DNA of 64,000 bases from an uncultured Granulosicoccus sp. (GCA_947492525.1 CANLNQ010000017.1:62001-126000), one strand, 5' to 3'; shown: positions 8,030-17,311, counted from the first letter of the stretch. A program made the numbers and translations. Notes: generated from the sequence alone by a model not told the origin.

Positions 8030-9229
8030 TTACAGCGTACGTCTGATGATCAGACCTGCCCAGCTTGGTGCCCTCGCATCTGGCCGATCAAGCTCTCGTG
8101 TTCGAGCGCGTATGAATCCTTCGATATGCAAGGTAGGCACTACCTCCAAACTGACTCCCGCCCAGGCATCCGCACTGACCGGCAGCACATCGTCGCTATC
8201 GGCCTGCACGGCACTATTACGGAACTGGCCTTGCAGAAATGCATTGTAGACATTCACATTCACGCTGCTACCCAGATAGACATAACGCTCACGCGTACTG
8301 GTCGCTGTCACACCCGAGGCGATATTCGAACCCAGGTTCAGGTATTCCGACTGATGTGGATTGAATGTCCACCAGGGGGTACCGATACGACCGAAACGCC
8401 AGTTGAACCCACCACCAAATCCTGTGGTGAAGCCCACATCTGCTTCGGCGGTCCAGTTGAATTCCTGGCTCAAGCCGTTCGAATAGTGGCGCAGGTAAGC
8501 GGTTTTCTGCAAGCTGAGTGAATACCGGGCTGTCAATTCGCCACCCGAGGAAATCTGATTGTCCCACCCTTCCGGCTGTGTGCTGCCCAACAGGCTGTGT
8601 ATACCGCTTTGCAGATTGTCGGCGAAGTCCAGCCCCAGTATTCCCAGCGTCAGACTGGATTTCAATGACAGGGAGCGTTCCGGGAAGATGGTCTGCTCGG
8701 TACTGTTCAGAAAGAACAGACTTGCATAAGGCCTGTCATCCGGATTGGCTGCCGATGTACTGATATCGTTGGGTGTAAAGAGCGCCGCACCCCATTCCAA
8801 CGCATGTTTGGAATAGTGTTCGGTATTCTCCATCAATCGCTCTTCGAACCCCAGCTTGTGATCTGTCCAGCGGCGAAGGGCTGCCGGCGACCAACGGTAA
8901 TTCTCGGCGCGACGACCTGACATGGTCACGGCAAAACCACCGGTGTAGTCCTGATCCTTGTTGCCACCAACGAAGACGTCGTTATCGAATTGAAACGACC
9001 ACCCGGTATTCTCGGGCTCCAGCCCCAGGTTGTGACTGGCACTGGCACTACCAGCCAGGCCCAGCATCAGACCTGCCAGCACTACAGGACGCAACCATTT
9101 GCCGATACGTCCTTCAACTGAAGCGATTTCTGTACCGTCGTTCTCCACGCTACGTGCGCTGCCAACGGCAGTCATGACCGACGCTCTGTTCGCTGTTGTT
9201 CTTGTCTGTTGCTGGTTCACCACTTTCAT
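8030..9229 (-). CDS. LpxR-like lipid A deacylase family outer-membrane protein (DUF2219)
   Basis: Predicted outer-membrane beta-barrel related to LpxR, which removes the 3'-acyloxyacyl group of lipid A. About 399 aa from ATG 9229. Seen: a hydrophobic signal helix (RPVVLAGLMLGLAG followed by SASA), then the family's FDNDVFVGGNKDQDYTGG region, RPYASLFFLNST, and LQSGIHSLLG, whose His is in the position of the catalytic histidine of LpxR. The final residues IIRRTL are a plausible barrel-end strand without the usual terminal Phe. The signal sits unusually far (about 45 residues) from this ATG, so ATG 9175 is a serious alternative. Enzyme activity is inferred from family only. Confidence 0.82.
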   Translation of the reverse strand: MKVVNQQQTRTTANRASVMTAVGSARSVENDGTEIASVEGRIGKWLRPVVLAGLMLGLAGSASASHNLGLEPENTGWSFQFDNDVFVGGNKDQDYTGGFAVTMSGRRAENYRWSPAALRRWTDHKLGFEERLMENTEHYSKHALEWGAALFTPNDISTSAANPDDRPYASLFFLNSTEQTIFPERSLSLKSSLTLGILGLDFADNLQSGIHSLLGSTQPEGWDNQISSGGELTARYSLSLQKTAYLRHYSNGLSQEFNWTAEADVGFTTGFGGGFNWRFGRIGTPWWTFNPHQSEYLNLGSNIASGVTATSTRERYVYLGSSVNVNVYNAFLQGQFRNSAVQADSDDVLPVSADAWAGVSLEVVPTLHIEGFIRARTRELDRPDARAPSWAGLIIRRTL

Positions 9230-9616
9230 CTCGCGTCTATTTTTATCACTGGTCCTGCTTGTCGATCTTCGTGTTGAAAAACTGCCATCCGGAGTGCCGA
9301 CCAGTCGACGAACTGAATCTCGATATTGCAAGCACGACCCACTGAAATTCTTGCAAGCGCGTGAATCAACGACACTTGCATGGCAGGACGACAGGCTTCA
9401 AGGCTGCGCTCGACTCAGATCCTCACGATGCTCGGGCCTGCCGTCATGGGGTAGTAGTCTCGGGTTCGGAGTTGTCGTCGGTTTTGCACGACGTTTACAA
9501 CGATGTAAGAAACGATCGCGCTTGCGATGCAGTTCTCGACAATGTCGGCCCCGGCATTGGTTGATGTGCCTGGTCGGCAAGTGACCTGAACGACTGAGCG
9601 ACTAAGTGGCGTCGAC

Positions 9617-9658
9617 GTTTGGCGTGTGGCGTTTGGCGTGTGGCGTTTGGCGCGTGGC
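9617..9658. repeat. 14-bp tandem repeat, three copies
   Basis: GTTTGGCGTGTGGC occurs twice exactly and a third time with one change (9617-9630, 9631-9644, 9645-9658), and decays into GTGGCGCG after that. Each unit is itself two related 7-mers (GTTTGGC, GTGTGGC), so the underlying period is seven bases. Confidence 0.85.
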
Positions 9659-9790
9659 GTGGCGCGTCGCAGCCGGGGTGCGGGGTGCGGCGATACGGCT
9701 GTGCGGCGAGTGCCAAGGCAGCAAGGCCGCGAGGCACTCATTCGAGAAATCGGTAGTGAAGAGTCCATGGACACGGACGACTGACACTGA

Positions 9791-9860
9791 CTCACAGCTC
9801 ACAGCTCACAGCTCACAGCTGACAGCTGACAGCTGACAGCTGACAGCTGACAGCTGACAG
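9791..9860. repeat. Heptanucleotide array, ten copies
   Basis: Exactly ten uninterrupted 7-mers: four CTCACAG followed by six CTGACAG. The switch between the two variants is sharp, pointing to expansion by slippage from two adjacent seeds. Because the unit is not a multiple of three, copy changes would shift any reading frame through it; no gene appears to use it. It lies about 300 bp upstream of the sugar operon. Confidence 0.9.
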
Positions 9861-10078
9861 GCGAGTCTCCTGTCAGCGTCGCGCTGATGCCAGGCATTTC
9901 CGCTCAATAGCCGTTCAGCGACCCAAAGATCTGCCTGAAGAGAGGACCAGAGCTCCACACGGCATTCACGACCGCAGTGAACAAATAGCAACTTGCCGCC
10001 GCTCAGCTTGTAGCTGATTCACAACAGAGAATGACATGAGAGAAATATTTCACATCAATTAGCTAGCATCCTTGGCGA

Positions 10079-10090
10079 ATGGTGCACCAT
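10079..10090. promoter_or_regulatory. Candidate operator upstream of the sugar operon
   Basis: ATGGTGCACCAT is a perfect 12-bp palindrome 75 bp before the binding-protein start. A TGTATTAT extended -10-like box follows at 10104-10111. LacI-type repressors of sugar operons use dyads of this kind, but no regulator gene is adjacent. Confidence 0.3.
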
Positions 10091-10164
10091 CAATTTCGTT
10101 TCGTGTATTATTTTCTTGTGCCTGTTACTCATTGCACCTCTGCCACAAAGGAGAAACCGAGCCC

Positions 10165-11388
10165 ATGAAGAGATTCAGCCCGACCGCCTTGTCCCTGTTA
10201 TGTGCCGGCGCCGTTCTGGCCGCACCGGTCGCACAGGCCGTCACCCTCGAAGTCACAGCCTGGAAAGGCAACGATGCGGAACCAGCTGCATTACCAGAGC
10301 TGATCGAACAGTTCGAGGCCGCCAATCCGGATATAGAGATCAAGTTCTCGTACATCAGCCGTACGGATACCGACATCGTTCTGCCGCCACGGGTCCAGGG
10401 CGATAATCCGCCGGATGTGATGATGACGGACATGCCATTGGTCAAGGTCTGGGGAGATGCCGGCCTGCTGGCCCCGATTGACAAGGGTGAGTGGTTTGAT
10501 CGCTTGTCTCCAGCCTTGCAAAACACAATCGACGCAGGTGATGCCGTTCATATCATGCCGCTGGAAGTCATCGGCATGGGCAATTTCGTCAACATGGGTT
10601 TGCTCAAGCAGGCCGGGATCGATTCGGTACCCACCACCATCGACGCTTTGAAGGATGCCTGTGGCAAACTCGAAGCCGCCGGCATCGACGCCATGGTCTT
10701 CAACGGGGGTTTCTCCGCACCGCTCTACGCCATCGCCAATGGCCTGGAAAGAGCACCGGACCAGGCGGCTGCACTGGGTACGGGCGATGCCTTGTTCGAA
10801 GAGAGCGACGCATTCATCACGACTCTGGACACCTTTCCGGAGCTTGAGGAGGCAGGCTGTTTCGACGCCTCGCTGCAAGCTGGTCTTGACCCATGGTCAA
10901 CGGCGCTGTCCGAATTCAAGGCAGGCAACTTTGCCATGATGCCGCAGGGCGCCTGGAACATCAAAAGCTTCATGGAGAATGAAGACCTTGATTTCGTGTT
11001 TGCGCCGATCCCTTCCGGCAAGGAGACAGGAGTTGCACTGGATCTGTTCGGTATCGGCTGGTCCATCGCTGCCAAATCGGATCAACCAGAGGCGGCGAAA
11101 CGCTTCGTTGAGTTCTTTACCGTCAATGACAATCTGCATCAGATGCTGGTTTCAGAGTCTGCCTACAGTCCGTTCACCGATGGCGAGAGCGGTGTCTCTG
11201 ATGTCGCCGCACCCTATAACGCGTCACGAGACAATGGTGGCACCATCATGTTCCCGTTCAGCGTTCTCGAATGGCCCAAGCCGCTGGAGATGGAAATCTT
11301 CGACAGCATGACCGGCTATCTGCTTGACCTGGACAAGGACCCGGCAGACGTACTCTCCCGCTGGGATGAAATCGTCGAAGACCAGTAA
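10165..11388 (+). CDS. ABC sugar transporter substrate-binding protein
   Basis: Periplasmic family-1 solute-binding protein (UgpB/MalE type) of 407 aa. Seen: a signal peptide (KRFSPTALSLLCAGAVLAAP, cut after AQA), then LEVTAWKGNDAEPAAL and the family signature region DVMMTDMPLVKVWGDAGLLAPID. AAAGGAG lies 12 bases before ATG 10165, which fixes the start; the open frame 93 bases upstream lacks a ribosome site. First gene of a five-gene unit with two permeases, an SDR dehydrogenase and an SMP-30 lactonase, so the ligand is probably a monosaccharide or its derivative that is oxidised after uptake. Confidence 0.92.
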   Translation: MKRFSPTALSLLCAGAVLAAPVAQAVTLEVTAWKGNDAEPAALPELIEQFEAANPDIEIKFSYISRTDTDIVLPPRVQGDNPPDVMMTDMPLVKVWGDAGLLAPIDKGEWFDRLSPALQNTIDAGDAVHIMPLEVIGMGNFVNMGLLKQAGIDSVPTTIDALKDACGKLEAAGIDAMVFNGGFSAPLYAIANGLERAPDQAAALGTGDALFEESDAFITTLDTFPELEEAGCFDASLQAGLDPWSTALSEFKAGNFAMMPQGAWNIKSFMENEDLDFVFAPIPSGKETGVALDLFGIGWSIAAKSDQPEAAKRFVEFFTVNDNLHQMLVSESAYSPFTDGESGVSDVAAPYNASRDNGGTIMFPFSVLEWPKPLEMEIFDSMTGYLLDLDKDPADVLSRWDEIVEDQ

Positions 11389-11393
11389 GTCCC

Positions 11394-12269
11394 GTGCGAA
11401 CTCTGCAACGTTATCGCATCTTCCTCTTCACGCTGCCAGCGATACTGGTTATCGGGGCCTTTTTCGTTTACCCGATACTGCTATCGCTGCGCCTGAGCTT
11501 TACCGACTTTACCGGTGTGGGCATCGCGAACGATGTGGGATGGAAGAACTATGAGCGGATCTTCACCCGCTCGCGTTATCTGGATGCACTCACCACGACC
11601 GTCGTGTTCACCATCATGGTGGTCGTGGTGCAAACCGCCCTGGGCCTGTTTTTTGCGGCACTGCTGCATCGTCTGCCCGCAGTCAGGAACCTGTGCAGGG
11701 CGGCCCTGTTCACACCGGCCATGATGTCCTTCGTCATTGTGGGCTACGTCTGGCAGTTCATCTATTCGCCCTTCAACGGCGGGCTCAATTCGGCTCTGGC
11801 AGCCATCGGGCTGGAAAGCCTGCAGCACAACTGGATCGGTGACCCGAACACGGCCTTGATCGCAGTGGCCTTTGCTCATATCTGGATGTTCACCGGCTAC
11901 ACCACGGCAATCTTCCTTGCAGGCTACGCCGCCATACCGTCCGATCTGGAAGAAGCATCCAGGCTGGAAGGAGCCAGCAGCTGGCAACGCTTTCGGCATA
12001 TCGAAGTACCACTGCTGGCACCAAGCTTCACGATCAACATCATGCTCTCAACCATTGGCACGCTCAAGACCTTCGAGCTGCCGTTCATCATGACTCGTGG
12101 CGGCCCCGATGGCGCAACCCGAACGCTGAGTCTGCACATCATCGACTCCCTGTTCGGAAAATACAAGTTTGGATTCGCCAGTGCGCTGTCCATCATCATG
12201 CTGATTCTGGTCGTCCTGGTCGCCTATGTGCAGAACCGCTACCTGCGCTCGCGCGAGAACATCACATGA
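11394..12269 (+). CDS. ABC sugar transporter permease (MalF/UgpA type)
   Basis: Inner-membrane permease of 291 aa with six predicted helices and the cytoplasmic coupling (EAA) loop EEASRLEGASSWQRFRHIEVP that contacts the ATPase. It starts with GTG five bases after the binding-protein stop; the N-terminus RTLQRYRIFLFTLPAILVIG is a normal first helix. It overlaps the next permease by four bases (ATGA). No ATP-binding subunit is encoded in the operon, so a shared ATPase elsewhere must energise the system. Confidence 0.92.
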   Translation: MRTLQRYRIFLFTLPAILVIGAFFVYPILLSLRLSFTDFTGVGIANDVGWKNYERIFTRSRYLDALTTTVVFTIMVVVVQTALGLFFAALLHRLPAVRNLCRAALFTPAMMSFVIVGYVWQFIYSPFNGGLNSALAAIGLESLQHNWIGDPNTALIAVAFAHIWMFTGYTTAIFLAGYAAIPSDLEEASRLEGASSWQRFRHIEVPLLAPSFTINIMLSTIGTLKTFELPFIMTRGGPDGATRTLSLHIIDSLFGKYKFGFASALSIIMLILVVLVAYVQNRYLRSRENIT

Positions 12270-13093
12270 AAATCAAACGTCGTGTCGGTACCTGGCTGCT
12301 CTCGGCAATGGCCCTGATACTGGTAGCCTTCATGCTTCTGCCCGTGGTCTACATGCTGCTCACCTCCTTCAAGAGCGGTACGGAGATCACGCAGAATCCA
12401 TTGGGTTTGCCGGCCAATCTGGATTTCGGCAACTACATCAATGCCCTGTCGAAGATGAACTACCTTCGCAGCGTACTCAATTCCATCGGCATCACCCTGT
12501 CAGTGACCGTATTGGTGTCCTTCATCGGAGCGCTGGCAGCCTACCCACTTGCCAGACGCACCAATCGCCTGGCACGTGCCCTGGTACTACTGATGGCATT
12601 GGGCCTGTCGACACCCAACTTCGTCACCATCACACCCATCTATGTGATCTTCAGGGATATCGGCCTGCTGGACACCTATACCGGGTTGATTCTTGCCTTC
12701 ACCGCTCTGAACCTGCCTCTGGCAGTCTTTTTCTACACCAGCTTCATTCGCAGCATTCCCATTGAACTGGAAGAAGCGGCCAGACTGGACAACTGCTCGG
12801 ACTTTCGTATCTTCTGGCACGTCATCCGCCCGCTGCTGGGACCTGCCACCGCCACGCTCTCACTGTTCGTGATGCTCATGGTATGGAATGACTTCACATA
12901 TCCTCTGCTTCTGCTGACAGATGAAAGCAAGTTTACCGTCATGATCAGCGTCTATCGATTTGTCGGCAATCACAACCTGTCACCCAATGACCTGTTTCCC
13001 GCAGCGGTGCTCGGCTCCCTGCCCCTGTTGATACTGTTCATCTTCTTCCAGCGGCGCATTGTTTCCGGCGTTACTGCAGGAGCGGTAAAATGA
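12266..13093 (+). CDS. ABC sugar transporter permease (MalG/UgpE type)
   Basis: Second inner-membrane permease, 275 aa. Seen: first helix LLSAMALILVAFMLLPVVYM, the typical TSFKSGTEIT after it, the coupling loop EEAARLDNCSDFRIFWHVIRP, and a last helix ending QRRIVSGVTAGAVK, which is the classic MalG-type C-terminus. It overlaps the upstream permease by ATGA, so the two are translated together as a heterodimer. Confidence 0.93.
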   Translation: MKIKRRVGTWLLSAMALILVAFMLLPVVYMLLTSFKSGTEITQNPLGLPANLDFGNYINALSKMNYLRSVLNSIGITLSVTVLVSFIGALAAYPLARRTNRLARALVLLMALGLSTPNFVTITPIYVIFRDIGLLDTYTGLILAFTALNLPLAVFFYTSFIRSIPIELEEAARLDNCSDFRIFWHVIRPLLGPATATLSLFVMLMVWNDFTYPLLLLTDESKFTVMISVYRFVGNHNLSPNDLFPAAVLGSLPLLILFIFFQRRIVSGVTAGAVK

Positions 13094-13154
13094 TCGCTCA
13101 CACGAGAATGCAATCACTACCTCCCAGCCATACAGACATCATGAGGGTATCGAC

Positions 13155-13910
13155 ATGAGTCGCGACCTGACGGACAAGCTCATCATCGTAACCGGCGGGG
13201 GTGCCGGTATCGGTCGGGGTATCGCAGAGTGTTGCCATGATGCTGGCGCTCGCGTGGTGGTCGGTACACTGGAAGACTCAGTGCAATTTTCAGGGCGTGA
13301 TGGCATCGACTGCCGCTATCTGGATGTCGGCCACGCCGAAACCATCGGACCGTGGCTGGATGCCGTCATCGACACACACGGGCCCATCGATGGCCTGGTC
13401 AACAACGCCGGCGTCACCCTTACCGACTCCTTCCTGTCGATGTCACTGGAGGATGTCGAGACGCTATGGCGAGTAAATCAGCGTTCGGTCTTTCTCATGT
13501 CACAGGGCGTTGCCAAACGCATGGTGGACGATAACCGTCCCGGCAGTATCGTGAATATCGCCTCGAACCACGCAGGCGCCAGTTCCGCAGGTTACGAAAT
13601 GTACGCCGGCACCAAGGGCGCCATCGTGGCGATGACCCGCGCCATGTCATGGAGTCTTGGGCAGCATGGCATCCGGGTCAATTCGCTGAGTCCGGGACTG
13701 ACTCGCACCGAAGCCATCGCCAATGGGCCTGCCAGTAATCCGGACACGGAGACCATGTTTCGTGCGTGGCATGCGAGCAACCGCTACAACAGCGTGCAGG
13801 AAGTGGGTCACTGCGCCGTGTTTCTTCTCTCCGACGCCGCTTCGGCTCTCACGGGCAGTGACATGCTTGTCGATCACGGCATGTCCGCCCAGCTCTGTGC
13901 ACAACTATGA
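13155..13910 (+). CDS. Short-chain dehydrogenase/reductase
   Basis: Cytoplasmic NAD(P)-dependent SDR of 251 aa. Seen: cofactor motif TGGGAGIGRG (residues about 13-22), NNAG, the catalytic Tyr-Lys pair in YAGTKGA, and the PG motif after it (SLSPGLTRTEA). GAGGG precedes ATG 13155. It sits between the sugar permease and an SMP-30 lactonase, so the likely reaction is oxidation of an imported aldose to the aldonolactone, as in non-phosphorylative sugar pathways; the exact sugar is not indicated. Confidence 0.9.
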   Translation: MSRDLTDKLIIVTGGGAGIGRGIAECCHDAGARVVVGTLEDSVQFSGRDGIDCRYLDVGHAETIGPWLDAVIDTHGPIDGLVNNAGVTLTDSFLSMSLEDVETLWRVNQRSVFLMSQGVAKRMVDDNRPGSIVNIASNHAGASSAGYEMYAGTKGAIVAMTRAMSWSLGQHGIRVNSLSPGLTRTEAIANGPASNPDTETMFRAWHASNRYNSVQEVGHCAVFLLSDAASALTGSDMLVDHGMSAQLCAQL

Positions 13911-14830
13911 ACCACTCGAACACACTCGCCTGCGATGACTGCGTCACGGTTGCCATCCCCGGCAATGATGCGCTGGGTGAAGGTCCCCATTGGTCGGAGC
14001 AGAAACAGACACTCTATTGGGTGGATATCGTCAACCCGGCTCTGCAGTCGGTCGCCATCGGCCCGACCGGCGCGCTGGATTCGACCACACTGCGCCGACA
14101 TCCGCTTGGCGAGATGACTGGTGTGGTGGTTCCCGCGCACGCAGGTGGCTTTCTGGCAGCCAGCGAATCCGGCATCGTGGCACTGGACTCGCAGATCAAT
14201 GCCACGCCCATCGCCGCGCCTGAATCGGATCGTCCTGACAACCGCTTCAACGACGGCAAATGTGATTCACGCGGCAGGCTGTGGGCCAGCTCCCTGTCCA
14301 TGAAAGGCGAAAAGGCTCAGGCTTCGCTGTGGCGCATCGACCCGGATCACACCGTGACCCGAATGATCGACGACATCGATATCGGCAATGGTCTCGGCTG
14401 GAACGACGAGGAAACTGTTTTCTACTTCACCGATTCGGGCAAGGCGACCATCTACCGCTTCGTTTTCGACATCGATACGGGAACCTTGTCGGAAAGGTCG
14501 GTATTCGCAGGCCCGGACGAGTCTCGTGCCGGCGTGCCCGATGGCCTGGCCGTGGATGAAGAAGGCCATGTCTGGAGTGCTCAATGGGATGGGGCCTGCG
14601 TCATCCGTTATGCCCCTGATGGCAGCATCGATCGCATCGTACAAGTCCCGGCACACCGACCGACCAGTTGCGCCTTTGGAGGCAAGGATGGCAGCACACT
14701 GTTCGTCACCAGTGCTCGAGTGGGACTGGACGATGCGCAGTTGGCAGAAGCGCCCCTGTCAGGCAGTGTCTTCGCCATTGAATCCGGCACACGCGGCAAG
14801 CCCGGCAACAGCTTCGGCTGGCGAACATGA
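13907..14830 (+). CDS. SMP-30/gluconolactonase/LRE family lactonase
   Basis: Six-bladed beta-propeller lactonase of 307 aa. Seen: the metal-site residues of the family in GEGPHWSEQKQTLYWVDI (Glu near residue 25), DNRFNDGKCDSRGRLW (Asn), GNGLGWNDE (Asn) and PDGLAVDEEGHVW (Asp, the catalytic/metal residue). It overlaps the SDR gene by ATGA. It would hydrolyse the sugar lactone made by that dehydrogenase. It ends the operon; no dehydratase or aldolase follows. Confidence 0.92.
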   Translation: MNHSNTLACDDCVTVAIPGNDALGEGPHWSEQKQTLYWVDIVNPALQSVAIGPTGALDSTTLRRHPLGEMTGVVVPAHAGGFLAASESGIVALDSQINATPIAAPESDRPDNRFNDGKCDSRGRLWASSLSMKGEKAQASLWRIDPDHTVTRMIDDIDIGNGLGWNDEETVFYFTDSGKATIYRFVFDIDTGTLSERSVFAGPDESRAGVPDGLAVDEEGHVWSAQWDGACVIRYAPDGSIDRIVQVPAHRPTSCAFGGKDGSTLFVTSARVGLDDAQLAEAPLSGSVFAIESGTRGKPGNSFGWRT

Positions 14831-14881
14831 CGCTGTTCGGCCGCTGAATCCCACTAGCAGATAGAGCTGGAAAGGCAGAAG

Positions 14882-14916
14882 GAGAACCCCGGTCGGCCAT
14901 GACAACCGGGGCTCTC
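14882..14916. terminator. Hairpin between convergent genes
   Basis: Arms GAGAACCCCGGT (14882-14893) and ACCGGGGCTCTC (14905-14916) pair over 12 positions with one mismatch around an 11-base loop. It lies between the lactonase and the aldehyde oxidase genes, which converge. There is no clear U-tract on either strand, so factor-independent termination is only possible. Confidence 0.5.
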
Positions 14917-14926
14917 TGTGCATCGC

Positions 14927-17308
14927 TCAGACGACCTTGTCACCAAAGGGCAGATCACGCAGACGCTTGCCGGTAGCCGCGAAGATGGCATTGGCCAGCG
15001 CCGGTGCAAACGGTGGCACACCGGGTTCACCCACACCTGTGGCATGTACCGAGAAAGGATGCTCGACGATATGGGTATGGACCCGTTCCGGGTACGTGGT
15101 AATCCTGGCCACCGGATAGTCGTGGAAATTCGACTCCTTGACCGCACCGTTCTCGTAGGTGATGCCGGAGTACATCGCCAGAGTGGTTCCCATGACGGCG
15201 GCCCCCTCGATCTGTGAGTGCACTCGTTCAGGATTGATGCAGTAGCCACAATCTATTGCGGTATGCACTTCCGGTATCCGGATAGTGCCATCATCATCGA
15301 TCTGCACTCTGACCACGCTGGCCACGTAACTGACAAAGCTGCGATGAACCGCAATGCCCATGCCCTCACCGTCCGGCAAGGCGGTTCCCCAGTTGGCTTT
15401 TTCGGCAGCCAGCTCGACCACATGACGCAGACGCCCGGTGTCGTTGGGGAATTCCTCATAGGGCTCACCATAATTCCACAGGTCCTCCGGCATGTTTGCC
15501 GCTTTCGGATCGATGACCCGGTCCGGCCCGATCAGCTCGAGCAGCATGTCCTTGGGATCGCGACCCAGACTGTCGGCCACTTCGGCAATGAAGGACTGCG
15601 CGGCAAAGGCATGGGGGACATTCGACACGGAGCGGAACCAGCCGATACGGGTGTGAGCCATCGCCTCACCCACTTCAATGGACAGATTGGGCACATCTAG
15701 CGGTGAATCCACCAGACCCATACCGGTTTCCACATTACTGGCATATCCCGGATCGGGCATGAAGGTGGAGAAGATCGTCGGTGAAACAGAACGATGCCGC
15801 CAGGCCACCACCTTGTCGTTCTCGTCAATGGCAGCCTCCAGTCTTTCGACCGATGTGGTGGCATTGAAGCCATGTCGGATGTCGTCCTCACGCGTCCATT
15901 GCAACTTGATGGGTGCGCCCACTTCCTTCGAAACCAGTGCGGCCTCCAGAACAAAGTCGCATTTGGACTTCCGGCCAAAGCCACCACCGAGCAACGTGAC
16001 GTTGACCGTGACATCTTCCTCTTCCAGTGCCAGCGTGGCAGCCAGATCCTGACGCGTTCCGTAAGGGCTCTGTACCGGCGCCCAGGCCTCCAGTTTGCCG
16101 TTGTCAAACGAGGCAACAGCCACCAGTGGTTCCATCTGCGCATGCACCATATGCGGCTGGTAGTAGTCCGCCGACACCACCCTGGCCGCATTGGCAAAGG
16201 CGGTTTCCGGATCGCCCTGTGAACGCAGCACCTTGCCGGGTCTGTCCGCGGTGGCACGCATTTGCGCTTCATAGTCCGCTGTGTTGAAAGAACCATGCGG
16301 GCCGCTATCCCATTCGACAATCAGTTTCTCTCGCCCCTTGATGGCCGCCCAGGTGTTGTCGGCCACCACGGCAATACCGCCCAGTGGCGCAAACTTCGCC
16401 GGTGGAATGGAGCCGGCCAGTTCGACCACCTGCAGTACCCCGGGCACCTTCAAGGTCTCGCTCGCATCCATCGACTTCACGGAGCCCCCGACCACCGGGG
16501 GTCGAGCAACGACAGCGTACTTCATGCCATCGCGCTGGACATCGGCGCCATACACCGCCTTGCCCGTGGTGATGTCATGCAGATCCACCATCGGAATCTC
16601 GCCCTTGCCCATGTAACGAAACTGATCATCGGTCTTGAAGTTCAGTTCTTCAAAGGCTGGCACGGGCATGGCCATGGCAGACTCTGCCAGCTCGCCATAG
16701 CTGAGTCGTTCACCGGTCTCGCCCGCATCAGCGCCTTCGCCATCGAGCAGATAGACCGCGTGATCACGCGCCCTGACCCGAGCCAGGGGTACATCCCATT
16801 GTTGCGCAGCGGCTGCCTCCAGCATCTGGCGAACCGCGGCTCCCACTTGCCGCGCAGGTTGCACGAAATGGCGCAGGCTGCGCGAGCCATCCGTATCCTG
16901 GTTACCGTACTTCGGTTCATCACCGGGTGCCTGAACCACGCTGACCCGATCGAAATCGGCTTCCATTTCATCGGCCATGACCATCGGCAGACTGGTACGA
17001 GACCCTGTGCCCATTTCCGAACGGTGCGCTACCAGTCTCACACTGCCATCACTGTCGATGGCCACGAATACCGCTGGATCGCTCACCGTCTTGTGAGGCA
17101 TTCCTTCGGCGCCGGTAGGGTAGGGATCGAAGGCCAGAGCAGAACCACTCGGCAGCAATTGCAAGCCGATGACCAGGCCACCGGAGATGCCCAGTGTCTT
17201 CAGAAAGTCACGCCGGGAACTGACGTTTTCGAGACGAACAGAGCGATCGGCATTCCCGGGCGAGAAAGCCTTTGCCGCCTGCATCTCCTCATCAATGTAT
17301 TTCAACAT
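14927..17308 (-). CDS. Molybdopterin-binding aldehyde oxidase/dehydrogenase, IorB-type large subunit
   Basis: Large, molybdenum-cofactor subunit of the xanthine oxidase family, 793 aa, in the isoquinoline-1-oxidoreductase beta (IorB) branch. Seen: a twin-arginine signal near the N-terminus (SSRRDFLKTLGISGG, Arg 32-33), unusual for the family core but normal in this branch and implying export of the folded complex; GRKSKCDFVLEAAL in the cofactor region; and the C-terminal GVGEPGVPPFAPALANAI with the active-site Glu. It is preceded by three bases and the [2Fe-2S] subunit gene. No FAD subunit is present, so electrons likely pass to a periplasmic acceptor such as a cytochrome c. Confidence 0.92.
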   Translation of the reverse strand: MLKYIDEEMQAAKAFSPGNADRSVRLENVSSRRDFLKTLGISGGLVIGLQLLPSGSALAFDPYPTGAEGMPHKTVSDPAVFVAIDSDGSVRLVAHRSEMGTGSRTSLPMVMADEMEADFDRVSVVQAPGDEPKYGNQDTDGSRSLRHFVQPARQVGAAVRQMLEAAAAQQWDVPLARVRARDHAVYLLDGEGADAGETGERLSYGELAESAMAMPVPAFEELNFKTDDQFRYMGKGEIPMVDLHDITTGKAVYGADVQRDGMKYAVVARPPVVGGSVKSMDASETLKVPGVLQVVELAGSIPPAKFAPLGGIAVVADNTWAAIKGREKLIVEWDSGPHGSFNTADYEAQMRATADRPGKVLRSQGDPETAFANAARVVSADYYQPHMVHAQMEPLVAVASFDNGKLEAWAPVQSPYGTRQDLAATLALEEEDVTVNVTLLGGGFGRKSKCDFVLEAALVSKEVGAPIKLQWTREDDIRHGFNATTSVERLEAAIDENDKVVAWRHRSVSPTIFSTFMPDPGYASNVETGMGLVDSPLDVPNLSIEVGEAMAHTRIGWFRSVSNVPHAFAAQSFIAEVADSLGRDPKDMLLELIGPDRVIDPKAANMPEDLWNYGEPYEEFPNDTGRLRHVVELAAEKANWGTALPDGEGMGIAVHRSFVSYVASVVRVQIDDDGTIRIPEVHTAIDCGYCINPERVHSQIEGAAVMGTTLAMYSGITYENGAVKESNFHDYPVARITTYPERVHTHIVEHPFSVHATGVGEPGVPPFAPALANAIFAATGKRLRDLPFGDKVV

Positions 17309-17311
17309 GAT

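Larger units (their letters stand above)
9230..10164. other. Long intergenic region with simple repeats
   Basis: About 930 bp between the LpxR-like gene and the sugar operon. It holds two short-unit repeat arrays (listed separately) and a possible operator. Small open frames here (for example 9361-9564) have no recognisable product or ribosome site and I do not call them. Confidence 0.5.

Noticed and set aside
7902-8050. Possible CRISPR array
   Set aside because: Units abut with a 34-base period and no variable spacers; they are copies of the adjacent gene end.
9361-9564. Small 67-aa plus-strand frame
   Set aside because: No convincing ribosome site or family resemblance in a repeat-rich spacer.
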